Source of the DNA: Geitlerinema sp. PCC 9228
GTDB lineage: Bacteria; Cyanobacteriota; Cyanobacteriia; Cyanobacteriales; PCC-9228
Length of the DNA stretch: 32,673 bases
NCBI RefSeq assembly: GCF_001870905.1
Contig: NZ_LNDC01000172.1
Location: 1-32,673 of the forward strand
Direction of reading: 5' to 3'
The notes below the pieces were generated by a model, which worked only from the letters and a program-made list of their open reading frames with translations, was not told where the DNA came from and did no database searches. This document shows positions 7,712 through 14,994 of this stretch, piece by piece. How positions within the stretch are numbered: the first letter of the stretch is position 1; the number at the start of each line of letters is the position of its first letter. Made by a program: the position numbers and the translations under genes.

Positions 7712-8290
7712 GATGTTTGTGTTGTGTCCACATCTGCGAGGTACGGATGATGGGAATTTCGATCGATTCCAGTGGTTCGTTTTCATCAATAATGGTGCCA
7801 ATTGCTTTGGCATTTGCTTGTTGGCTAAATATTAACCAACAAGCACAGCGATACCGTTTTTTTACCAGTTTTGAACGCCGCTTCGCGATTCTCCCGAGCA
7901 GACCTGGGGCGAAGCGGTTGGCTTATTTTGGGGAAACAACGTTCCCTGTGGGAAGCCTGGCAAATTTTTTGGCCAACGCTACGGCAGTCTTGGTTGCAAC
8001 CAAGGTTTTGCACTTATTACCGCCAGCTCTCCTGGAAAACCATCCCCAACCTTGGCGCTGGGTGGCAATCCGCTGCTACCTGCCTCCTCGCTGGTTGATG
8101 CGTACCCTCGTTTGAAATTGTACGCGCAACTGTTACCGCTAATTCATTTGACGCAGGTAAGAAAATAACGGATATTTACAGAGAATTGTGACAGCCTGCG
8201 TTGAGGAATATTCGATCCTTGCGATCGCCTTTTGGCGGCGCGATCGCCCATTGATGGACCTTTGACTTTTTGCAAACCCCGACAACTATC
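7712..8290 (+). other. Long hairpin-rich leader between riboswitch and receptor gene
   Basis: No recognisable gene is seen in these 579 bp. Three inverted repeats stand out. 7816-7844 has GCTTGTTGG arms with an almost complete 13-bp stem and a run of seven T starting 13 nt later (7857-7863). 7878-7917 has CCGCTTCGC/GCGAAGCGG arms. 7989-8004 is the perfect palindrome CTTGGTTGCAACCAAG. An open frame at 7699-8115 starts inside the riboswitch and matches nothing I know. Two GCGATCGC boxes lie near 8221 and 8240. The region may be a decayed gene, an inserted element or a regulatory leader. Confidence 0.5.
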
Positions 8291-10333
8291 ATGAAAACCA
8301 GGAAAACCAGCATACATACCTTATCAAAATTCACCCTAACCGCGATCGCACTTCCCCTGAGCTGGGGAAATATATTGGCAGTGCAAGCCAACGAAACCAC
8401 AGAACCAAACCAAACCAACGAAGACGACATCGAAATCACCGTCATCGAAGAAATTCTCGAACAACCCATCTACACCCCCTTCCGCAGCGAAGGAATCTTA
8501 CGAGAATCCAGCCGCCCCGCCTACATCATCGACCGCCAGGAAATGCAAGCCCAAGGTGCCACCACCGTGCAAGAAGCCCTGCAATACTTACCCGGCATCA
8601 TCAGTGCCGGCACCACCGGCGGTGAATTAGGCTCTCGACCCAGTCAATTCATGCGCGGTGCCAACAGCGACCAAGTCTTAATTTTGCTTGACGGTCGCCC
8701 CATCAACAACACCGGTTTTAGCGGTAGCTTCGACCTTGCCAGCATCACCACCGACAGCATCCAACAAATCGAAGTAGTGCCTGGTGGCGGTTCCACCCTC
8801 TACGGTTCCAATGCCATCGGCGGCATCATCAACATCGTTACCCGCCAACCCAGCGACGAACCCACATTCAGCACCAATTTAGAAGTGGGAAGTTTCGGCT
8901 ACAACCAACAGCAAATTTCCTCCACCGGCACCATTGGTGATGTTAGCTGGGTGGTGGGATACAACCGCACCGCCGCCGCCAACGATTTTCCCTTTTCCCT
9001 AGAAACCTTTGATTTCCAAGATACCCGCAACAACGCCGACGTTCTCTACCACAATGTCAATCTAAAACTATCGGCGGATATCGACCAACACAACCAACTT
9101 ACCTTTACTGGTTTGTATAATACCCGCGATTTGGGCGTTGCCGGTGGGGTTGCCATCCCCGACGAAGACAGCGTGGGCGCTTTTAACAGCTTAACCTCTG
9201 AAGCCCGGCAGTATACCGACGAACTCATGCTCGACCTCACCTGGGAGTCGCAATTGGGAAGCAACGACGATTCCCTTTTGACTGCCAGAGTGTATCGGGA
9301 TTCCTTTTTCTATCGCTTTAGCAACCCCGATCCAGAGAACCCCGGCACCCTTGACAAAGTGCGTAGCAACATCACTGGCTTGCAAGTGCAGCACAACTGG
9401 GAGTTTGCCGACAATCAGACGATTACCTACGGCGGCGATTACCGTAATGTCAACGCCGAAAACACCACCTTTGATTTTCAAACCGGTGTGGAAGCGGAAA
9501 ATTACGACGACAATATTTCTCAAGGAGCGATTTTTGCTCGCTACGAAGCCGATGTGACCCCAGAATTTAGCGTGAACGCTGGTTTGCGCCAGGAATTTAG
9601 CAATTTAGAGGAAGGGGATTTTACCTCGCCTTCGGTGGGATTTCGCTGGCAAGCCACTGATTCCACAGTAATTCGCGGTAACTATACCCGCAACTTCCAA
9701 CTGCCCCTGATTCGCGAAACTTCCGGCTTGGCAGGGTTGGATGTAGAGGGCAATCCCGATTTAGACCCGGAACGGGGCAACAGTTTTGATGTTGGTATCG
9801 ACCAGCAGTTGGGGGATTTTGGCTTGCTACGTCTGACGGGGTTTTTTAATGATGTTTCCGATTTGATTGCTTTTGAGTTTGGCAATCCCAGCACCTATCG
9901 CAATGTAGGTCGGGTGCAAACTTGGGGGTTGGAAGCAGCGTTGGATGTGCAGTTGGCAAGGAATGTTTACGCTTTTGGTAACTATACTCTCAACGAAACG
10001 GAGATTATTGACGATGCCACGGAAGCCAATGAAGGCAACGAACTGCCTTTTCGCGGTGCCGATACGTTCAATTTGGGGGTGGCTTACGAAACCCCCGGTC
10101 GCTTTTATGCGGCGTTGCTGCTACACGGTGTGAGCGATTTTTATGTGGATGATGCTAATGATGAGTCGCTCGACGGTCGCACGACGTTGGATTTGAAGGT
10201 GCGGGTGCCGGTAAGCGATCGCTTTGCGGTCAATGCCAGTTTGAACAATATTCTCGATGAGGAGTTTGAGCTTTATCCCGGATTTCCAGGGATGGGGATT
10301 AACTTCCGGTTGGGAGTGCGTTCCACGTTTTAG
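8291..10333 (+). CDS. btuB: TonB-dependent outer-membrane receptor, BtuB-like
   Basis: This 680-residue protein has a signal peptide (basic start MKTRKTSIHTLSKFT, hydrophobic core, probable cleavage after AVQA near residue 34). A TonB-box-like DIEITVIEE follows, then a plug domain (about residues 55-190) with QEALQYLPGI, RGANSDQVLILLDGRP and GSTLYGSNAIGGIINIVTR. The C-terminal barrel ends in Phe (RSTF), the outer-membrane assembly signal. Length is normal for the family. The upstream cobalamin riboswitch makes cobalamin or a precursor the best guess for the ligand; siderophore receptors look similar. ATG 8291 is used because an upstream TTG (8270) adds nothing to the signal peptide. No clear ribosome-binding site is visible. 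The ATPase gene follows 81 bp downstream. Confidence 0.9.
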   Translation: MKTRKTSIHTLSKFTLTAIALPLSWGNILAVQANETTEPNQTNEDDIEITVIEEILEQPIYTPFRSEGILRESSRPAYIIDRQEMQAQGATTVQEALQYLPGIISAGTTGGELGSRPSQFMRGANSDQVLILLDGRPINNTGFSGSFDLASITTDSIQQIEVVPGGGSTLYGSNAIGGIINIVTRQPSDEPTFSTNLEVGSFGYNQQQISSTGTIGDVSWVVGYNRTAAANDFPFSLETFDFQDTRNNADVLYHNVNLKLSADIDQHNQLTFTGLYNTRDLGVAGGVAIPDEDSVGAFNSLTSEARQYTDELMLDLTWESQLGSNDDSLLTARVYRDSFFYRFSNPDPENPGTLDKVRSNITGLQVQHNWEFADNQTITYGGDYRNVNAENTTFDFQTGVEAENYDDNISQGAIFARYEADVTPEFSVNAGLRQEFSNLEEGDFTSPSVGFRWQATDSTVIRGNYTRNFQLPLIRETSGLAGLDVEGNPDLDPERGNSFDVGIDQQLGDFGLLRLTGFFNDVSDLIAFEFGNPSTYRNVGRVQTWGLEAALDVQLARNVYAFGNYTLNETEIIDDATEANEGNELPFRGADTFNLGVAYETPGRFYAALLLHGVSDFYVDDANDESLDGRTTLDLKVRVPVSDRFAVNASLNNILDEEFELYPGFPGMGINFRLGVRSTF

Positions 10334-10414
10334 CTCTCACTTGTGGGAAGCGATTTTTCCGCATACTGGCGAACTTGCTTGGTTTTTGATTTTGTTTGAC
10401 GAGGATGGAAATTT

Positions 10415-11266
10415 ATGCTGATTCAAACACGTAATCTCACTGCTGGCTACGGCGACAATCCGGTTCTTGATAGGATTCAATTTCACCTCCATCCAGGGGA
10501 ATGGGTGAGTATGGTTGGGGCGAATGGTTCGGGCAAATCGACCCTGTTGAAGTGTTTGAGCAAACAGCTTTCTCCACGGCGCGGCAGTGTGGTGTTGGAT
10601 GGCAAAAATATCCATCATCTCTCGCCCAAAGCGATCGCGAAAAAATTAGCTCTGGTTCCCCAGCATCAGGATGCCCCAGAGGGGTTAACGGTGAACCAGT
10701 TGGTGGAAATGGGGCGCACGCCGTATCAAGCTTGGTGGCAGTGGGATTTGGATTGGGAAAATCGCTCTCCGGTGGAGGCAGCGTTGGTGCAAACGCAAAT
10801 GCGGCACTTGCGCGATCGCCCTTTGTCAGATTTGTCGGGTGGTGAGCGTCAAAGGGCCTTTTTGGCGCTGGCTTTGGCACAAGACCCCCAAGTGTTGCTG
10901 CTTGACGAACCAACGACGTTTTTGGATATTCGCTATCAGTTGGAGTTATTAGAATTGCTCAAACGCTTGAAACAGCAGCGGCAACTATCTGTGGTGACGG
11001 TGTTGCACGATATTAATTTGGCAGCTCGCTATAGCGATCGCTTGGTGTTGATGCATGAGGGAAATATTTGGGATGCGGGCACCCCCGAACAAGTGCTCAC
11101 CCCAAGCAATATTGCCAGTACCTTTGGCGTGGAAGTCGCGATCGCGCCGACGCCTGTAGGTTTGCAAATTATCCCTCTTTCTCCTTGCGGCGATGGCAGC
11201 AACGGTGGCGACTCCCAGGAAAATTGTTCGTTTCTTTCTACTGTTCGGGGAGAATCGTTTGGGTAG
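10415..11266 (+). CDS. ABC transporter ATP-binding protein, BtuD/FecE type
   Basis: This 283-residue protein has Walker A GANGSGKST (about residues 36-44), a Q-loop in LALVPQHQ, the signature LSGGERQR, Walker B VLLLDEPTTFLD and the switch His in VLHDINLAARY. These are the motifs of FecE/BtuD/HmuV ATPases that drive uptake of cobalamin, haem or ferric siderophores across the inner membrane. The last roughly 30 residues, rich in Gly/Ser/Asn, extend past the usual end and look unstructured. It follows the riboswitch-controlled receptor by 81 bp on the same strand, with GAGGA before ATG 10415, so B12 import is likely. No permease or periplasmic binding protein is encoded nearby, so partners must be elsewhere. 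Confidence 0.88.
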   Translation: MLIQTRNLTAGYGDNPVLDRIQFHLHPGEWVSMVGANGSGKSTLLKCLSKQLSPRRGSVVLDGKNIHHLSPKAIAKKLALVPQHQDAPEGLTVNQLVEMGRTPYQAWWQWDLDWENRSPVEAALVQTQMRHLRDRPLSDLSGGERQRAFLALALAQDPQVLLLDEPTTFLDIRYQLELLELLKRLKQQRQLSVVTVLHDINLAARYSDRLVLMHEGNIWDAGTPEQVLTPSNIASTFGVEVAIAPTPVGLQIIPLSPCGDGSNGGDSQENCSFLSTVRGESFG

Positions 11267-11778
11267 GTAGAAAGCTATTTCTCCCAATGGTGTTTTTTCG
11301 GATTTGTCCGCGCGTCTAGTTTTATTTTGTGGGTCAAGCGATGGTCCGAAGGACCGGTGCCCGATCGTCAAAAAATCATATTATTGCTACTAGCCAAAAT
11401 TGGAAATTGGGTGTATAATAGAGAGGACATAGGGCGAGGGGACTCGTCGTAAAAAAGGGGGAGTTTAATGGGACACTTCAACCCAAACATCTAACCTGCT
11501 CGAAAATATTTCAATTATTTTTGCCCTGCCTAAATGTTTGAGCGAAACGTCTGCAGAAAAAAGCTGTTTCCCCTACCGGGCAGGGAGGAAAAAATTTTTC
11601 CTTTATCCCAAAAACTTATAAAATTGTTTGTATTTTTATAGTAGCGCCACGAGGGAATTTTGTCAAGGTTTTGCGTCAATCGATCGAGAAAAGCTGGCCA
11701 GCGCGATCGCGCCCGCAAGTAAAAACAAAAACGACAAAAACGATAAGATATCAGAAAGTCTCATTCGGTGTTTGGTCG
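11267..11778. other. Intergenic region before the first MscS gene
   Basis: 512 bp without a convincing gene. It holds a small hairpin GGTCC-gaa-GGACC near 11343, a TATAAT at 11414-11419 that could be a -10 box (no clear -35), and an AGGAAAAA/TTTTTCCT inverted repeat near 11586-11602. The G-rich stretch after the TATAAT (about 11430-11470) could be a short transcript, but nothing there matches an RNA family I recognise. Confidence 0.4.
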
Positions 11779-12870
11779 ATGGGCATAACCTTAGATCCGC
11801 TCAAACTCAGCGTTTTATTTTTCCTGGCATTGGTGGTTTTCCTGGGATTTCTGTTGGTTGCCGGGCTGTCGTATTTGCCCATGTCGCGGCTGTTCGATGC
11901 CCTGGTCACCCGCTTTTCCCCCCAGGATATTTACCAGGAAATCATTGCTCCCTACCGCATTTGGTTAACCTTGACCATCGTTGCCATCGTCTTGGATACG
12001 GTGGTGGTTGCCCTACCCAACCCTGATTGGTTGAACTGGCTGGAATTTCCCATTGGTATTTTCATCGCCTTAAACGTAATTATTCTTGCCTTTCAATTAT
12101 TTGAGAAGCTATTCAACAACTATTTCCTCGGAGTTGCCTTAGAAGACCAAAGCAAAATTAACAGCGAACTCATTGCCCTCGGTCAGTATTTAGGCAAAGC
12201 CAGCATTATTTTAACCATTATCTTTTTCTTCGCCCAAACCCACCACATCAATCTCATTGGCTTGGTGGCTAGTTTGGGGGTCGCTGGGGCAGCGATCGCT
12301 TTTGCTTCCCAGAAAATTATTGAAGAAGTGTTGTGGAGTATCGTTCTATTTCTCGATCGCCCCTTCAGCGTTGACGAATACATTCACTTACCCGACCGCA
12401 CCTTGGGCAAAGTCGAATCCATAGGATGGCGCTCCACCAAAATTCGTCTCTCCGGGAAAAACACACTCGTCATCATTCCCAACAGCCATTTAGCTCAAGA
12501 CCGTATCGAAAATCTCACCCGAGCTAAGCGTGTTATTTCCATGGTCACCCTACGGTTTTTCCGTAGCATGAGCGAACAGGAAAAAGCCCTCATTCAAGAT
12601 TTAATTACCGACAGCACCAGCGATATTCTGGGCATCGATCGCGATCTAACCCAAGTTACCTTCCAAGAAATCGTTGACCGCGAAGGTCGCAACTGCGTTC
12701 GCGCCCAGGTAATTTTCTTTATCTTGGGCACAACAGAAGGTTCCATGGAACTACGCCGCGGCTTGTTGGAAATTGCCCGAGAAAATATGGTGGAAAAACT
12801 GCAAAAACACGGCATCGCCTTCGACTGCGAGCAAAGTACAGTAGATGTGGTGCAGCCTATGAACATCTAA
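11779..12870 (+). CDS. MscS-family mechanosensitive ion channel (first of two)
   Basis: This 363-residue membrane protein has four or five predicted helices. The pore-lining segment LVASLGVAGAAIAFASQKII is followed by LFLDRPFSVDEYIHL, and the beta domain contains GWRSTKIRL and LVIIPNSHLA, all landmarks of MscS channels. Such channels sit in the inner membrane and release solutes on hypo-osmotic shock. ATG 11779 (MGITLDPLKLSVLFF) is chosen over a TTG at 11671, because the extra 36 residues are basic and look non-coding. It is larger than E. coli MscS, with additional N-terminal helices. A second family member follows 197 bp downstream on the same strand. Confidence 0.87.
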   Translation: MGITLDPLKLSVLFFLALVVFLGFLLVAGLSYLPMSRLFDALVTRFSPQDIYQEIIAPYRIWLTLTIVAIVLDTVVVALPNPDWLNWLEFPIGIFIALNVIILAFQLFEKLFNNYFLGVALEDQSKINSELIALGQYLGKASIILTIIFFFAQTHHINLIGLVASLGVAGAAIAFASQKIIEEVLWSIVLFLDRPFSVDEYIHLPDRTLGKVESIGWRSTKIRLSGKNTLVIIPNSHLAQDRIENLTRAKRVISMVTLRFFRSMSEQEKALIQDLITDSTSDILGIDRDLTQVTFQEIVDREGRNCVRAQVIFFILGTTEGSMELRRGLLEIARENMVEKLQKHGIAFDCEQSTVDVVQPMNI

Positions 12871-13067
12871 TGCCATTTTCTGAAAATTTTGCCAGAGACG
12901 CTCGAGACGTTTTTGCAAAGGCGCAACCCGCGATCGCCTCTACCAGGGCAATTGAAAAATTTCAGACAATTATTGCTTTTAGAAATGGCATAAGCCACTG
13001 AAAAATTTTCGCTACAATTTTTGCACGCCCACCCCAACTCTTTCCCGGCATCTTTGCTTGTTCGCCT

Positions 13068-14201
13068 ATGCAGCTTTTGGAAGTTGTTCGCGTTGAATGG
13101 GATATCCTGCGGGATGTTCTCGAGTTAATGTTGCGCCTGGCACTGTTTTCTTTAGGGGCTGCGATCGCGCCTTTCATCGGGCGATCGTTCCCGCGCACCC
13201 TATGGCGTTTTTTACAGCTATTGCAGCGCTACGTAGAAATTGACGCAAAACACACCTACGAACAATTTGTCAAACCCTTCCAAAATTTAATCACCATCGC
13301 CGGTACATTTTTCTTCATTGCCCTTTCCCTGAACTGGCTGCTGCCCTACGAAGAGCTGTATAAATTCCTAGGGTTTTTCATTTACCTCGCCCTATCGGTT
13401 ACCATGGCTTGGACAGCTTTAAAACTGGCTCGACAAATTATCCGTCGCACTGTCATTACCCTCGTGCAGCGTTGGTTTGGCGAAGTCAACGAAGTAGTGC
13501 TGATTTTTGAAACCCTCATCTACGTCGCCATTGTGTTGCTTGCCCTCATTGTCTTTGCTGTCGGATTGCAGGTAAACTTAGTGGCGTTGGTTGCTAGTTT
13601 GGGCATTAGCGGGGTTGCTGTTGCCTTCGCTGCCCAACAGACCCTCAGCCGGTTGTTTGGTACTTTAGAAATTTTCCTCGATCGCCCCTATCGCCCTGGC
13701 GAATACATTCGGGTAAATTTCAATCCCTATGCAGAAGATGCCTACGGTCGCATCGAATCCATCGGCTTGCGTTCTACGAAAATTCGTTTGGTGGCCAAAA
13801 ATACCATTTCCATCGTACCCAATTCATTTATGGCCAGTGCCAACATTGAAAATATCAGCCGCGGCAATAAATTGATGGCGTTACTGTGTTTGGATTTTGA
13901 ACGCATACTTTCTGAAGGGGAACAAGCCTTGGTCAAGCAAATTGTGGAAGAAGCCACCAAAATCTTTTGGGGATTCGATCGCGCCAGTACTAGAATTCAA
14001 TTTTGCCCCACAGAAACCCAAAAACAAACCCGCGCCCGCATTATTCTGTTTATCTCCAGTGCCGACCAAAGTTCTCTGGGATTGCGCAAGCGTTTGCTAG
14101 AACTTGCCAACCACGCGATCGCGGATAAACTCGCTGCCTACGGTCTGCATTTTACCACCCCAGAACCTATGGTCTATATAGACTCGCCCATGTCTCTATA
14201 G
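13068..14201 (+). CDS. MscS-family mechanosensitive ion channel (second of two)
   Basis: This 377-residue membrane protein has several N-terminal helices and an MscS core: pore helix LVALVASLGISGVAVAFAAQ, then EIFLDRPYRPGEYIRV and GRIESIGLRSTKIRL followed by ISIVPNSFMA. It is clearly related to the protein at 11779-12870 through the pore and beta domain, but the N-terminal halves differ greatly, so this is an old paralogous pair rather than a recent duplication. Role: membrane-tension-gated channel of the inner membrane. ATG 13068 gives the shortest sensible N-terminus, with no strong ribosome-binding site. The small coiled-coil protein gene follows 58 bp downstream and may be co-transcribed. 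Confidence 0.87.
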   Translation: MQLLEVVRVEWDILRDVLELMLRLALFSLGAAIAPFIGRSFPRTLWRFLQLLQRYVEIDAKHTYEQFVKPFQNLITIAGTFFFIALSLNWLLPYEELYKFLGFFIYLALSVTMAWTALKLARQIIRRTVITLVQRWFGEVNEVVLIFETLIYVAIVLLALIVFAVGLQVNLVALVASLGISGVAVAFAAQQTLSRLFGTLEIFLDRPYRPGEYIRVNFNPYAEDAYGRIESIGLRSTKIRLVAKNTISIVPNSFMASANIENISRGNKLMALLCLDFERILSEGEQALVKQIVEEATKIFWGFDRASTRIQFCPTETQKQTRARIILFISSADQSSLGLRKRLLELANHAIADKLAAYGLHFTTPEPMVYIDSPMSL

Positions 14202-14259
14202 TCAAGTTCGATCCTTTTTCCATACAATTTTTATTGTTTCCAATTTACGGGAGCGCACT

Positions 14260-14754
14260 ATGAATCCCCAATCTCCTTCGCAACCCAGTTCCGAACCCAG
14301 CCAATCCGAATCATTTCCCGAACATCCCCCCGAGTTTCAACAGGAACTAGAACGATTGGAGGGAAGATTAGAACGCCTGCGTGGATTGGCACAAACTTTG
14401 GTGGGTGGTTTGGCGATCGCGCTGGTCATTTCTATTGGTATTTCTGGCTGGTTTGCCTATCGTTCTTTACTTCAAGAACGTCTCAACCGCCAACAAGCAG
14501 AAGAAGCCCAAAACCAATATTCAGAAATTCAAGAAGAACTCGATCGCTTGGAACAAGCACTTCAAAGCCAACAACGACAAGTCGAGCGTCTGAACGAAGA
14601 AATTCCGCCGGAACTGCAAACCCTTACCGATTCAGTCAATAGCAACCAACGCCAGTTGCAACTGCTACGCGAACGACTCTCGCAAATCGAAACCGAAGTT
14701 ACTACATCCGCAGACACCGACGGTGAGGAAAATAACAACAATGAAAACAATTAA
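14260..14754 (+). CDS. Membrane-anchored coiled-coil protein, unknown function
   Basis: I do not recognise this 164-residue protein. It starts with a Ser/Pro/Glu-rich segment (residues 1-25), followed by a charged helix (EFQQELERLEGRLERLRG). One membrane helix (about residues 48-66, LVGGLAIALVISIGISGWF) comes next, then a long Gln/Glu/Arg-rich coiled coil (about 72-150) and an acidic Asn-rich tail. GGGAG lies just before ATG 14260. It is 58 bp after the second MscS gene on the same strand, which suggests joint expression; it could be a membrane scaffold or partner of that channel, but this rests on position alone. Confidence 0.75.
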   Translation: MNPQSPSQPSSEPSQSESFPEHPPEFQQELERLEGRLERLRGLAQTLVGGLAIALVISIGISGWFAYRSLLQERLNRQQAEEAQNQYSEIQEELDRLEQALQSQQRQVERLNEEIPPELQTLTDSVNSNQRQLQLLRERLSQIETEVTTSADTDGEENNNNENN

Positions 14755-14763
14755 CAAACAATC

Positions 14764-14930
14764 TAATACCAAATCCGACATGGAAAAACCACAATTTTTT
14801 GGTCGGGGCATCCCCCACTGTGGGTTCCTTTTGCAAGGGTAAGCACGGGGGCGCTACCCCTATGCTTCGGCAGGCTCAGCACAAGCATTTTTGTGGGTTT
14901 ATGTACATCGGATTTAGTATAATCCCATTT
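14764..14930. mobile_element. MITE-like element with inverted termini
   Basis: The left end TAATACCAAATCCGACATG and the right end (complement TTATACTAAATCCGATGTAC) form imperfect terminal inverted repeats around about 130 bp that encode nothing evident. The interior is rich in short G/C hairpins and contains a copy of the 23-bp dispersed repeat at 14863-14885. A related single end lies at 93-112. The structure fits a miniature inverted-repeat element mobilised in trans; target duplications were not established. Confidence 0.5.
14863..14885 (+). repeat. 23-bp small dispersed repeat (copy 1)
   Basis: The sequence begins TGCTTCGGC and ends GCTCAGCACAAG, matching copies at 21658-21680 and 21976-21999. 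Here the repeat is bounded by ATGCTT and AAGCAT, an outer inverted pair. It lies inside the MITE-like element at 14764-14930. Confidence 0.75.
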
Positions 14931-14966
14931 CCTTAATAATATGCAAGAGATAATAGAAGCATTTTT

Positions 14967-14994
14967 GTAGGGGCGCAACGGGTTGCCCCCCTAC
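14967..14994. repeat. GTAGGGGCG hairpin repeat overlapping a stop codon
   Basis: GTAGGGGCGCAAC pairs with GTTGCCCCCCTAC to form a 13-bp stem with one mismatch. It overlaps the stop codon of the histidine kinase gene (14991-14993). This is a common intergenic hairpin type in cyanobacteria. A variant lies at 32539-32560. It lacks a T-run in the kinase direction. Confidence 0.5.

Noticed and set aside
7699-8115. 138-codon open frame after the cobalamin riboswitch
   Set aside because: It starts inside the riboswitch, matches no family I know, and runs through three strong inverted repeats. No ribosome-binding site supports an internal start.
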